From JAAUUE01 sp943370025 (GTDB lineage Bacteria; Cyanobacteriota; Cyanobacteriia; Cyanobacteriales; JAAUUE01), in the NCBI GenBank assembly GCA_943370025.1, contig CALRPI020000006.1, forward strand, positions 38,833 through 102,832: a stretch of DNA of 64,000 nt. Direction: 5' to 3'. The number at the start of each line of letters is the position of its first letter. Position 1 is the stretch's first letter. Shown one piece after another: positions 40,362 through 49,321 of this stretch. Position numbers and translations under genes: made by a program. Below the pieces are notes generated by a model, which saw nothing but the letters and a program-made list of their open reading frames with translations, made no database searches and was not told the origin of the DNA.

Positions 40362-41742
40362 CGCTCCTCGCAATTAACCCGATCTTGTATTGAAACCTGA
40401 GCAGGAAAAATACCGCTGCTGTTGCTACTCCTAAAAGTTGCCCCGCCCAGAGACCCACCCCACCCCAGCCGAGGGAAAAGCCCATAATATAGCCACTGGT
40501 GATGCCCACCCCCCAGAAACTGCCCAAACTCAACAACACCGGGATGCGGGTATCTTGCAAACCCCGTAATGCTCCGGCGGCAGCAGTTTGGACTCCATCG
40601 AGGATTTGGGAGAGGGCGGCGATCGCCAGCATTGGCAACACCAGCGCAATTACGGGAGCATTAACTGGATTGCGGATATCAAGATACAGCGAAATAATGA
40701 GCGAGGGGAATAGCAGGAGGGCGATCGTCATCACCACCATAAACCCCCCACTAAGAGCCATGCTCACATAAGCTGATCTTTTCATCCCCACTAGATCTGC
40801 TAGACCATGCAATTGCCCCACCCGGATCGTGGTGGCGAAGGACATCCCCAAGGGAATCATAAAAATAATTACAATAGTTTGAAACACAATCTGGTGGGCA
40901 GCTAAGACTTCAGTTCCTAGAGCACCCATCATGTAGGTAGTGGTGGTGAAAAGCCCGATTTCTAGGGCAAGAGAAGCCGAGACGGGGACACCAATCCATA
41001 GCAACTCACCGATAACTTTTGGGGAAAATTGATGGTAGAGATTTCTAAAAAATTGGTAGGTTCGCAACTGGGAATTGTAACTGATGTAAATCAACAAGCA
41101 AATCGCCATCAGCCACTGAGCCATCGCACTAGCTGCGGCAATTCCGGCTAACCCCAAGTTGGGAAAACCGAATTTACCAAACCCTAGGAGATAGTTACCG
41201 ATCGCATTAAAAATTGTCCCAGCAATGACGATCGAGATGATCGATCTAGGTTGGGAAACCGAGGTCATCACACTTTTGAGCAGGGCAAACAATAGCGCTG
41301 GGAAAAATCCCCAGAGAATTACGTCTAGATAGGTTTTGGCGATCGCTACCACCGCCGCTGACTGTCCCAAATGAATCATTAACAGGTCAAAATGCTTCAA
41401 CAAAAACATCATCCCCAAGCTAATTACTAGACATAGCCAGATGCCCTGCTGGGTTAGTTCCTTAATTCTGCGGTGATTCCCGGCTCCGTAGGCTGTGGCT
41501 ACTAGAGGGCTGGCTCCCAGCATGATCCCCGTCATGGTAACCAACAAGCCAGTAAAGGTGGTGGCAGCCAAACCCCCAGCGGCTAGGGTTTCTTGCCCCA
41601 GCCAACCCATCATCACAATATCCACAAATCCGGTGGCAGCCTGTGCCAATTGAGCGCTGGCGAGGGGAATTGTCAAATGAATGAGTTCTTTTGCTTCCGT
41701 ATAAATAGGGGATTTTATCGAGGATTTCATGGCAGATTTCAT
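40351..41742 (-). CDS. MATE-family multidrug/Na+ antiporter (NorM-like)
   Basis: 463 aa with 12 predicted membrane helices in two halves. The N-terminal half starts at TIPLASAQLAQAATGFVDIV with MMGWLGQETLAAGGLA, and the second half repeats the pattern (IGVPVSASLALEIGLF, GALGTEVLAAHQIVFQ). It exports cationic compounds in exchange for Na+ or H+. Its 3' end overlaps the right direct repeat. Substrate unknown. Confidence 0.92.
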   Translation of the reverse strand: MKSAMKSSIKSPIYTEAKELIHLTIPLASAQLAQAATGFVDIVMMGWLGQETLAAGGLAATTFTGLLVTMTGIMLGASPLVATAYGAGNHRRIKELTQQGIWLCLVISLGMMFLLKHFDLLMIHLGQSAAVVAIAKTYLDVILWGFFPALLFALLKSVMTSVSQPRSIISIVIAGTIFNAIGNYLLGFGKFGFPNLGLAGIAAASAMAQWLMAICLLIYISYNSQLRTYQFFRNLYHQFSPKVIGELLWIGVPVSASLALEIGLFTTTTYMMGALGTEVLAAHQIVFQTIVIIFMIPLGMSFATTIRVGQLHGLADLVGMKRSAYVSMALSGGFMVVMTIALLLFPSLIISLYLDIRNPVNAPVIALVLPMLAIAALSQILDGVQTAAAGALRGLQDTRIPVLLSLGSFWGVGITSGYIMGFSLGWGGVGLWAGQLLGVATAAVFFLLRFQYKIGLIARSENN

Positions 41743-41770
41743 AGGTAGGAGAAGTATTTCTAAACATCTT

Positions 41771-41921
41771 TATCGAATTCAAATTGGACAAGATGAGGAC
41801 TTAGCGAAGTCGAAGTCCGGCTCTAGGGGGCTGGTTTCGACTTCGCTCAACCAGCCTGAGGAAACCCTACACAACATGAGAACGAAACTATAAAGTTTTA
41901 GGGATTTTCATTGAATTCACG
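41771..41921. repeat. REP-bearing dispersed repeat overlapping photolyase end
   Basis: Matches 9066-9353 and 24447-24580 (AGATGAGGACTTAGCGAAGT, GGCTGGTTTCGACTTCGC, CAACCAGCCTGAGG, GAGAACGAAAC, GATTTTCATTGAATTCACGT). Its right end encodes, on the minus strand, the last residues and stop of the photolyase. Confidence 0.85.
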
Positions 41922-43340
41922 TTTAGTTAGGGCGTAGCGGCGTTTGAATTCCTGTTGTTGGGTGTGGTGATCGACGATCGGCTGGGGATAGCCACGGGTC
42001 GATCGTACCAAGGGCAGGATATTTCCACTCAGCAAATCCTTAGTATCTACCGATTTAAGCTCAGGCAACCAGCGGCGAATATAGATAGCTTGGGGATCAT
42101 AATTTTTAGCTTGGGTATAGGGATTGAAAATTCGCAACGGCTTGGGATCCATGCCACTAGAAGCACTCCACTGCCAACCACCATTATTTGCTGCCAAATC
42201 CCCATCAATCAGTTGCTGCATAAAATATTTCTCCCCCCATTGCCAGTTGATGATCAGGTCTTTGGTCAAAAAACTCGCCACAATCATCCGGCAGCGGTTG
42301 TGCATCCAGCCTGTGGCATTCAACTGGCGCATCGCTGCATCAACTATAGGATATCCAGTTTTGCCCTCGCACCAAGCTTGAAAATGGCTCTGATTATTCT
42401 CCCAAGGAAAATTCTGAAACTGCTGTCGGTATGCCCCTTGCTCTAGCTGGGGAAAATTATACAGAGCATGGTGGTAAAATTCTCGCCAAGCAATTTCCTG
42501 TTGCCATGTTTGGATATTTGGAGCAGTGCTGGGATCATTAATTGCTATTGCTTCTAGGGTAGATTGCCAGAGGGTACGGATACCGATCGCCCCAAATTTC
42601 AACGCCGCACTCAAGCCAGATGTTCCCTCGACTGCCGGAAAATTCCGCTGCTCTCCGTAACTGGTAATCTCAGTTTGGGTAAATTCCTGAAGCTTCTTCA
42701 AAGCTGATGCTTCTCCCGGTGACAGGAATAATTCTGATTGCCACACAAAGCCCAAATCCTTAGAAGTGGGTAAGGGAATTACCCCAACTTTTGTCGCTAA
42801 ATCCCGTTCCTGCTCAGATAAACCCTGACAGGGTTGGGGTTTGGGTAGAGGCGAGGTTTTTGGTTTGGTGATCCAATTCTTCCAGAAGGGGGTATAAACT
42901 GTGTAGGGGGCACCAGAGCCAGAATAAATTTCTTCTGGCGGATGCAGGATTTGATCCCAGTAGGTTTGGGTGGTGATGCCTTTGGATTGGAGAGCTTGGG
43001 CAACTAAGCGATCGCGCTCCCGGCTGTAGGGTTCCACATCCAAATTCCAACAAACTGTTTTTACCTTGAGGGCATCTGCTAGTTGAGGAATAATTAGCTG
43101 GGGTTGATTAAATAAAATCAGTAATTCACAGCCTAGTTGTTGATAGCTTTGTTGCAATTCCTGCAAACAACCCAACATATAACTAACCCTAGCTGGAGCA
43201 ATATCATCCCGCTCTAAAATCAAGGGATCTAAACAAAATAATCCCACCAATTTATTACTCAATTTTCTAGCAGCAATTAATCCCACATTATCGGTTACTC
43301 GAAGATCTCGACGATGCCAAAATAAAACCAAATCTGTCAT
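41898..43340 (-). CDS. phr: Deoxyribodipyrimidine photolyase (class I)
   Basis: 480-aa light-driven DNA repair enzyme. The N-terminal antenna-binding domain has LFWHRRDLRVTDN. The FAD domain has QEIAWREFYHHAL, NATGWMHNRCRMIVASFL and NNGGWQWSASSGMDPKPLRI, typical of class I CPD photolyases; the antenna type cannot be fixed by eye. The last residues (REFNENP) are encoded by a dispersed repeat, so the natural end (KRRYAL or similar) has been extended slightly. Confidence 0.93.
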   Translation of the reverse strand: MTDLVLFWHRRDLRVTDNVGLIAARKLSNKLVGLFCLDPLILERDDIAPARVSYMLGCLQELQQSYQQLGCELLILFNQPQLIIPQLADALKVKTVCWNLDVEPYSRERDRLVAQALQSKGITTQTYWDQILHPPEEIYSGSGAPYTVYTPFWKNWITKPKTSPLPKPQPCQGLSEQERDLATKVGVIPLPTSKDLGFVWQSELFLSPGEASALKKLQEFTQTEITSYGEQRNFPAVEGTSGLSAALKFGAIGIRTLWQSTLEAIAINDPSTAPNIQTWQQEIAWREFYHHALYNFPQLEQGAYRQQFQNFPWENNQSHFQAWCEGKTGYPIVDAAMRQLNATGWMHNRCRMIVASFLTKDLIINWQWGEKYFMQQLIDGDLAANNGGWQWSASSGMDPKPLRIFNPYTQAKNYDPQAIYIRRWLPELKSVDTKDLLSGNILPLVRSTRGYPQPIVDHHTQQQEFKRRYALTKREFNENP

Positions 43341-43355
43341 TTTTCTCTGATCATC

Positions 43356-43413
43356 AGGTGGGCGATGCCCACCCTACTTAATTTTTTAGGTTGTAGGGTG
43401 GGCATTGCCCACC
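43356..43413. repeat. GTAGGGTGGGCATTGCCCACC hairpin repeats
   Basis: Two inverted copies of AGGTGGGC-ATGCCCACCCTAC face each other between the divergent photolyase and glycosyltransferase genes. Related copies are downstream of gyrB (34028-34160). Confidence 0.75.
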
Positions 43414-43455
43414 TTTGTTATTATTAATTATCTCAGTTATTTCTGGATTTCACAA

Positions 43456-44451
43456 ATGGTCACAGTTAGTATTTGCTTGCCAACCTATAATCGATCGCAT
43501 TTTCTGACCTATGCGGCTCAGAGTGTTTTTGCTCAAACCTATCGGGATTGGGAACTAATTATCTGTGATGATGGTTCCAGAGATAATACTCCAGCAATAG
43601 TTCAACAATGGCAAAATTCCCCACAACTAGGACAAATTATTTACCTGAGGCAAGAGCAAAATATTGGGCGCAGTCAAAATATGCAAGCAGGTTTTCGAGC
43701 TGCCAGGGGAGAGTATTTCATTAAATTCGATGATGATGATGCCCTCACGCCAGAATTTTTGGCGAAAACTGTAGAGATTTTAGAGGCTAATCCTGAGGTG
43801 GATTTTGTTTGTACAAATCATTGGATTATTGATGCCCAAGGACAGAGAAATGAGGCTGCTACCTTGGCAAATTCCCAGCACTGGGGTAAAGATAAATTGC
43901 CTTCAGGGGTGATTCCTGATCTGCTACGAGAAACCTTCCAGCACCAAAGTTTACAAGTGGGTTCTACACTATTTAGAAAAAGCTGTTTAGATCAGGTGGG
44001 ATTTATGCGTCCAGAAGCTGATGGGTGCGAAGATTTTGATTTGTTAGTCAGGTTAGCGATCGCCAATTTTCGAGGCTATTTCTTACCTGAATACTTAATG
44101 GAATACCGGTTTCACAATGCCCAAAGTAGCCTAAAACAAGATATTCATTTTCTCTCGGCGAAGTTATTTTGTCTTGATAGTTATCATTTCTCTGACCCAG
44201 CACTGACACATATTCAGCAATACAAACTAGCTGGAACTAAGCAAGCCCTAGCCATGAGATTAATCCAAATTGGGGAATCTACCAAAGCAAGGAGATTAAT
44301 CAAAGAGTCAGAACTTATTCTTGGTAAATCTCGAAAAACTAGTATTGCCTACTTTCTTTCTTGGTTGCCTAAAATATGCATTCAATTAACCATGAAAATC
44401 TTCCGACATTTACGATCGCAAAACTACACAGATAAAGTTAGAGGAGAGTAA
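43456..44451 (+). CDS. Family 2 glycosyltransferase
   Basis: 331 aa from ATG 43456; an earlier TTG at 43405 lies in repeat DNA and is rejected. GT-A features are VSICLPTYNRSHFL, LIICDDGSRDNTPA, NIGRSQNMQAGF, the DXD-like IKFDDDDALTPE and a later GCEDFDLLVRLA. It transfers a sugar from a nucleotide donor, probably for cell-surface polysaccharide or glycolipid. No polysaccharide operon adjoins it. Acceptor unknown. Confidence 0.88.
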   Translation: MVTVSICLPTYNRSHFLTYAAQSVFAQTYRDWELIICDDGSRDNTPAIVQQWQNSPQLGQIIYLRQEQNIGRSQNMQAGFRAARGEYFIKFDDDDALTPEFLAKTVEILEANPEVDFVCTNHWIIDAQGQRNEAATLANSQHWGKDKLPSGVIPDLLRETFQHQSLQVGSTLFRKSCLDQVGFMRPEADGCEDFDLLVRLAIANFRGYFLPEYLMEYRFHNAQSSLKQDIHFLSAKLFCLDSYHFSDPALTHIQQYKLAGTKQALAMRLIQIGESTKARRLIKESELILGKSRKTSIAYFLSWLPKICIQLTMKIFRHLRSQNYTDKVRGE

Positions 44452-44499
44452 GTATTTGTAAAAAAGATGGGTTTACAACCATTCAACCTACAAGAATCT

Positions 44500-44841
44500 T
44501 TAAAACCCTTGAATAATTTGTTGGCAGTGTGTAAGTCCTGCATAAGAATCTAAGTCTTCTTTTAGCCAATCCTCATAGCCAAAAGTAATCAATCTTTCTG
44601 TCACTTTCGTAATAGCTTGCGATGCCGAATAATTAGACTGTACCCCATAAATATCATTTAGAATCACGTAATAATCTTTCCCTGTATATTCAGCAATCAC
44701 TTGGGCAAGACAGCGATCGCTCATGTCATCAGCAAGCAACTTTAACAATGCCAAGTAGGATTCTGAATCGATGCCATCAGCAAAAGCCCGTTGAATTAAG
44801 TTACAGGTACTTAGTAGATAGGGTGCAACTGTAACTTGCAT
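44500..44841 (-). CDS. Small helical protein, DUF3349-like
   Basis: 113 aa. SYLALLKLLADDMSDRCLAQ and SASQAITKVTERLITFGYED follow the DUF3349 pattern (YLPLLALLRR-L--DEV, then AITKVT---P---D). The match is moderate. Shine-Dalgarno AGGAG sits 8 nt before ATG 44841, and only 3 bp separate it from the frameshifted PIN gene, so the two were translationally linked. It might be the antidote of that pair. Confidence 0.5.
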   Translation of the reverse strand: MQVTVAPYLLSTCNLIQRAFADGIDSESYLALLKLLADDMSDRCLAQVIAEYTGKDYYVILNDIYGVQSNYSASQAITKVTERLITFGYEDWLKEDLDSYAGLTHCQQIIQGF

Positions 44842-44844
44842 AAT

Positions 44845-45250
44845 TTATACTCCTGTCAAAGAACAAGAAGGATGAAGATATACATTAAAATCTATGCCTT
44901 GAGCTAGTGATGCTTTTACAGCACTAACATCTGCTGTCATTGTTACAATGCCCAATTTATCACCAGTTCCCAAGATAATTATATCATTTCTCTCTAATCT
45001 TCTAGTTGGCTGTAGCTTCAAGGCTCTAGCTGAAGGATTGTCTAAAATAAGAGTTATCTTGGGGAGAAATTTACCATATCTTGCTTGCTCCAGTGCACCG
45101 CCACTCCGTTGAATAATTAAAAGTAAATTCAGCAAATGCTGTTTGAGTCATCACCATTTGCTGATCTCTTACATACTGAAGTAATTGACGGCGAACGGGA
45201 GAACCTTCAGCGATGAATGCTAGGGCTGTATTAGTATCCAAGTTCACCAT
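44845..45250 (-). pseudogene. DUF1308/PIN-like protein gene with frameshift
   Basis: The first frame gives MVNLDTNTALAFIAEGSPVR, RQLLQYVRDQQMVMTQTAFAEF (quoted in two parts), with the PIN-type first Asp. After ACTTTTAATTATT near 45128 the homology moves to another frame: IIQRSGGALEQARYGKFLPK, NDIIILGTGDKLGIVTMTAD, ending NVYLHPSCSLTGV. One inserted or deleted base in a T/A run explains it. It begins 10 bp after chlB. Either a pseudogene or, less likely, programmed frameshifting. Confidence 0.75.
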
Positions 45251-45259
45251 CACTTTGCT

Positions 45260-46786
45260 CTAAGCGCCAACAGCTTCTTTGGCAGCGTACATAACTTCTA
45301 GGGTGATTTGCTCTAGGTTACGATCGCGGGCAAATTTCTCGGTGTTGCGTTTGACTTTGCCTCGGACAAAACCGGGGACTTTGTTTAGTTCGCCCTGTGC
45401 TTCTTTTGTCCAATTCAGGTCGGAGTCTGCCGAGATGCCTTTGGTGATTACTTCCTTGGTGTCGTGACCGCCGAAGATTTCCAACAGGTGATCTTCCATA
45501 CCTAGGGTGAAGGAATTGTAGATCAAGTCGGTGATTTGGTTTGTGCCTTCGTAGCCCAAGAAAGGTTTGTAGCCGATCGGGAAATTCTGGACATGGATCG
45601 GGGCAGCAATCACACCACAGGGGATATCTAGGCGTTTACCCACATGGCGCTCCATCTGGGTGCCGAAGATCGCCGAAGGTTCAATCCGGGCAATCATATC
45701 GCCGATCGCCCCATTATCTTCACTGATCATCACCTCATCGCAATACTCACTCACCTGCTCTTTGAACCATTCGGCATCGTACTTGCAATAAGTTCCGGCA
45801 CAGACCACATGGATGCCCATTTCCCGTGAGAGGATTTTGGTCATGGCGGCGGCGTGGGTGGAATCACCAAAGACTACGGCTTTTTTGCCGGTGAGGTTTT
45901 GGCAGTCGATCGACCTTGAGAACCATGCAGCCTGAGAAACATGGATGGTTTGGTGGTCAATATATTCGCTGTAATCTACCTCAGCCCCTTGATTATTAAG
46001 GATTTCTTGGATTTTGCGAATGCATCGAGCCGTTTCCACCACGCCCATCGGGGTGATATCCACAAAGGGCATTCCAAATTCCGCTGCCAGATATTCCGCC
46101 GCCATCACACCAACTTCCCGGTAAGGCACGAGGTTGAACCAAGCACGGGAGAGATTTTTCAGGTTCAGCACCGAGGCTCCCTCTGGCAAGACTTCGTTGA
46201 CTTCAATCCCCAAGTCTGCCATCAACCGCTTGAGTTCGGTGGCATCGTGGTGGTTATGGAAGCCGAGGGTGGTGATACCGATAATATTTACCGAAGGTTT
46301 TTCGGTTTTCCCGGTGGGTAGTTCTCCGCGCTTGCGAGCTTTATCAGTGTAGAACTGGATAATTTGTTGCAGAGTGCGATCGGCTGCCTGAATCTCATTA
46401 ACTCGGTAATGGTTCACATCCGCAAGCATCACATCGCCCTTTGCCTCTAGCTGCGCCCGTTCCACAAAGTTTTGTAAGTCTTCTTGCAAAATACTCGAAG
46501 TACAAGTGGGGGTCAACACAATCAGGTCTGGATGCTCTTCTCCATCTTTGCGGGTGATATTATCCACGACTTTTTCTTGGGAACCCCTTGCGAGGACATG
46601 GCGATCGACCACACTGATAGTCACTGGTGTAAAATCTCGTTTCCGCTCCAGCATCGATTCCATCACATTAAAATAATCATCCCCCAAGGGCGCGTGCATA
46701 ATAGCATGGACATTCTTGAAAGAACTGGCGATTCGTAGTGTGCCAATGTGGGCGGGTCCCGCATACATCCAATAAGCTAATTTCAT
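45260..46786 (-). CDS. chlB: Light-independent protochlorophyllide reductase subunit B
   Basis: With ChlN it forms the catalytic NifDK-like component of the dark-operative enzyme, reducing ring D of protochlorophyllide with electrons from ChlL. ATG 46786 starts MKLAYWMYAGPAHIGTLRIA. The cluster-ligand region LTPTCTSSILQEDL and HVQNFPIGYKPFLGYEG are family signatures, and the C-terminal small domain (WTKEAQGELNKVPGFVRGKV) is present. At 508 aa it is full length. chlL and chlN are not in the window. Confidence 0.97.
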   Translation of the reverse strand: MKLAYWMYAGPAHIGTLRIASSFKNVHAIMHAPLGDDYFNVMESMLERKRDFTPVTISVVDRHVLARGSQEKVVDNITRKDGEEHPDLIVLTPTCTSSILQEDLQNFVERAQLEAKGDVMLADVNHYRVNEIQAADRTLQQIIQFYTDKARKRGELPTGKTEKPSVNIIGITTLGFHNHHDATELKRLMADLGIEVNEVLPEGASVLNLKNLSRAWFNLVPYREVGVMAAEYLAAEFGMPFVDITPMGVVETARCIRKIQEILNNQGAEVDYSEYIDHQTIHVSQAAWFSRSIDCQNLTGKKAVVFGDSTHAAAMTKILSREMGIHVVCAGTYCKYDAEWFKEQVSEYCDEVMISEDNGAIGDMIARIEPSAIFGTQMERHVGKRLDIPCGVIAAPIHVQNFPIGYKPFLGYEGTNQITDLIYNSFTLGMEDHLLEIFGGHDTKEVITKGISADSDLNWTKEAQGELNKVPGFVRGKVKRNTEKFARDRNLEQITLEVMYAAKEAVGA

Positions 46787-46894
46787 CGAAATTTCCCCTA
46801 ACAATAATTATTGAAAAATACTATTGGCTTATCTTCCTAGAATAGTTGTCTCTAAGTCTAGGAATCTCAAGATTTCTCAATGTTTGTGGAGATC

Positions 46895-46992
46895 AGGACT
46901 TACGCATTTGGACGTTGTTGTGGGCTGAGCGAAGTCAAAGCCCACAACAACGTCCACAACTCTCAATAATTCGTTAGCAGTGCATAAGTCCT
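46895..46992. repeat. AGGACTTACGCA-ended MITE-like hairpin
   Basis: AGGACTTACGCA (46895-46906) and TGCATAAGTCCT (46981-46992) are near-perfect inverted ends. The core is a long stem (GACGTTGTTGTGGGCT / AGCCCACAACAACGTC) around a REP-like GAGCGAAGTCAAAG. It shares ends with 1396-1518. It fills part of the chlB upstream gap. Confidence 0.75.
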
Positions 46993-47108
46993 AGAGATAA
47001 ATATTTGTGGGGATATTTTAAAAGTTTCTGGCGGTTGAAATCGCCGCTACATAAGGTTTTGTACCCATAGCTTAAGATTTAGGCTTTTTCTTTGGTTTTT
47101 TGTCGGCA

Positions 47109-47315
47109 TCATTCTTGATCAGGTTTCTGCGGGGAAGTTGCCGGGGCTGCCATCTGAGGTGACGTAGGGGATGGAGATACCTGAGGAGATGGAGTTGGTG
47201 TTGAATTAGCTGCTGGTGGGGTCGGAGTTTGGAGCGATCGCTGCACCAAGAGGGGAATTGCCGTAGTCCCAGCTAAAGCATTTGCACTGATAGGGGTTAC
47301 ACTACTCAAATTATC
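47109..47315 (-). other. In-frame Pro-rich extension after glycosyltransferase stop
   Basis: Directly after the TAG of the upstream membrane glycosyltransferase, the same frame stays open for 67 codons and then stops: DNLSSVTPISANALAGTTAI, then Pro/Ser/Thr-rich sequence (PTPSPQVSPSPTSPQMAAP). It has no ATG, only TTG 47309. It may be the lost tail of that protein after a nonsense mutation, or a chance frame. Confidence 0.35.
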
Positions 47316-49064
47316 CTAACCCCCTTGGCGGTTGCTATACGATCGCCACAAGTACAAATGAAAATCTTGATAAACTAATTTAATCTGGATATTCTGTTGT
47401 GAAAAACTTCTTCGTAACTCCTCGGATGGGTTGAGGAGAAATACATTTCTAAAGCCGGTAGTTTGGTTAGTTATCTGAGCCATATCTAAGAGATGAGAAC
47501 TATCAAGCAGTATAAGTTTTACTTGAGGATTTAGGGTGTGGGCAAGCGCAAAAATAGTCCCGAAATTTATCCCTTCAGCAGCACTAATCACTAGGGATTT
47601 CTGGCTCTGGTTGACTATGGCAGTAAGGGATGGCAGATTATAGTTGATTACCTTAATCCATGAAGTTTCTGCCTTGAGGATGTCAAATCCTGCTCCTAGA
47701 TTTAGAAGTAAAACGATCGCAATGGCACCCTGAGTAAGTCTTGATAGCCATGGTTTGATAGCGAATATTTGGGATATTTTTAGCTGAGATGTTTGGCGAG
47801 TAAATATTCTAGTTGCAGGATTAGTTAAAACATTAGCAAAGAGAAAAGCGATCGCTATTTGCATTCCTAAAATGGTTGGGACAAGATAACGTCCGGCGGT
47901 TGATCGCTGTCCTCCCAAAATCAGATCCGGCAGGACTAAGGGCAGGGAAGTTGCGCCTAGAAAAATCAGGACAAATAACCAAATTTTTGGTGGTGCATAG
48001 CGGCAGAGAAAACATAGGGAGTAGCTAATTAATAATAATAAAAACGGCAGGGTGGCATAGACCTGCCAAGTATCAAAACCAAAATCTCCCTCGGTCAAAA
48101 TAAAACATCTGACAATATTTAAGCCCCAAAGTTTCAACCAGATCGGCAAAGGTATTGGTTTAGATGTCCAAGATGCTCCCGCCACAGCCCCATCTCGGAT
48201 TAAGACCAACAGCCAAGGAACAAAGGCAATCAGGCTGAAAATTGAGGCGATCGAGTAGGCGAATAATTTTTTAATTTGGATGCTGCGTTCCAAAATCACC
48301 AAGATTAGTAGGGCATAAACCCCGTGACCCAAAGCCACAAATCCACTCAAAGGACTGGTGTATAAACTTGCCGTTAGGAATATGGTATATAGTCCCCAAT
48401 TCTGCCAATTATGGAGACGGAGTGATCGCAAAAATGCTGCACTCATCCCCAAGGTTAACCCTGCCCACAGAGCATATTCCCTTGCTTCTTGGGCATAAAG
48501 AATATGAAAAGGAGATAGGGCGACGAGGATGATGGCGATCGCTCCCGTCAGTCTTCCTTGGCTGATTCTAGATTGGAGAAATTGGCTAGGAAATTGGCTA
48601 GAAATTTGGAAATATTTAGGTATTGTCAGGGCAAAAAGTTCTTGACACAACCAATAAATTGCTGGCAAAGATAGCAAACTAAATAAAGCCGAAAAACTTC
48701 TCAGAATCCAAATGGATTCACCAAAAGTTGCCACCCAATATCTTGCCAAAAGGTAATATAAGGGAGGGTGTTGAGCGTCATCTAATGCCAAGGAATTAAT
48801 TGTATCTGTTGCCGTTCGTTCCTGATTAATTCCTTGGTAGTACAGTAATTTATCTAGATTGACTATTTGATTATTAAAAAGATTTTGTTTAACCTCCACT
48901 GAGGTATAACCAGATATTCTCAGGGAGGTATAAGCTTCGTCATGCCAATACACTTGATGGAGATTTCCGAAGCGAAACCAAATGCCTAAGCCTAATAGAA
49001 CTAGGCAGAATATGAGTTTCCCATTTCTTAACCTGAGCAAGATAGTTTGTAAATGAAGATGCAC
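47316..49064 (-). CDS. Membrane glycosyltransferase, family 39-like (ArnT/PMT superfamily)
   Basis: About 582 aa from GTG 49064 (the frame extends to TTG 49130). Ten or more hydrophobic helices. The first extracytoplasmic loop has YWHDEAYTSLR, the D-E motif of GT-C enzymes that use lipid-linked sugars, and DDAQHPPLYYLLARYW is the second conserved loop. A C-terminal soluble part (SLVISAAEGINFGTIFALAH) follows. It probably glycosylates lipids or proteins at the membrane. It ends at TAG, after which the same frame remains open for 67 codons. Confidence 0.85.
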   Translation of the reverse strand: MHLHLQTILLRLRNGKLIFCLVLLGLGIWFRFGNLHQVYWHDEAYTSLRISGYTSVEVKQNLFNNQIVNLDKLLYYQGINQERTATDTINSLALDDAQHPPLYYLLARYWVATFGESIWILRSFSALFSLLSLPAIYWLCQELFALTIPKYFQISSQFPSQFLQSRISQGRLTGAIAIILVALSPFHILYAQEAREYALWAGLTLGMSAAFLRSLRLHNWQNWGLYTIFLTASLYTSPLSGFVALGHGVYALLILVILERSIQIKKLFAYSIASIFSLIAFVPWLLVLIRDGAVAGASWTSKPIPLPIWLKLWGLNIVRCFILTEGDFGFDTWQVYATLPFLLLLISYSLCFLCRYAPPKIWLFVLIFLGATSLPLVLPDLILGGQRSTAGRYLVPTILGMQIAIAFLFANVLTNPATRIFTRQTSQLKISQIFAIKPWLSRLTQGAIAIVLLLNLGAGFDILKAETSWIKVINYNLPSLTAIVNQSQKSLVISAAEGINFGTIFALAHTLNPQVKLILLDSSHLLDMAQITNQTTGFRNVFLLNPSEELRRSFSQQNIQIKLVYQDFHLYLWRSYSNRQGG

Positions 49065-49321
49065 AATGACAAAACCTCGGTAAGAAATAGTGAGAATATC
49101 GCAATCCTCAATAATTTTATCCGCCTGCAATGGGTGAAATTAATGGGTGAAATTATTGAGGAGATGAAATTAGTTTTAAATCCATTCTACGCACTGGAAA
49201 TGTATACCACTAGGAGTCTGTAATTTTAGTGTTCCTGAATAATTAGTCATCAAGTTTGTCTCAAGGTTAGTTGAAAGTCATTCATGCAAACAAATCTACC
49301 AATCCTAAATAATTCCCAGCT

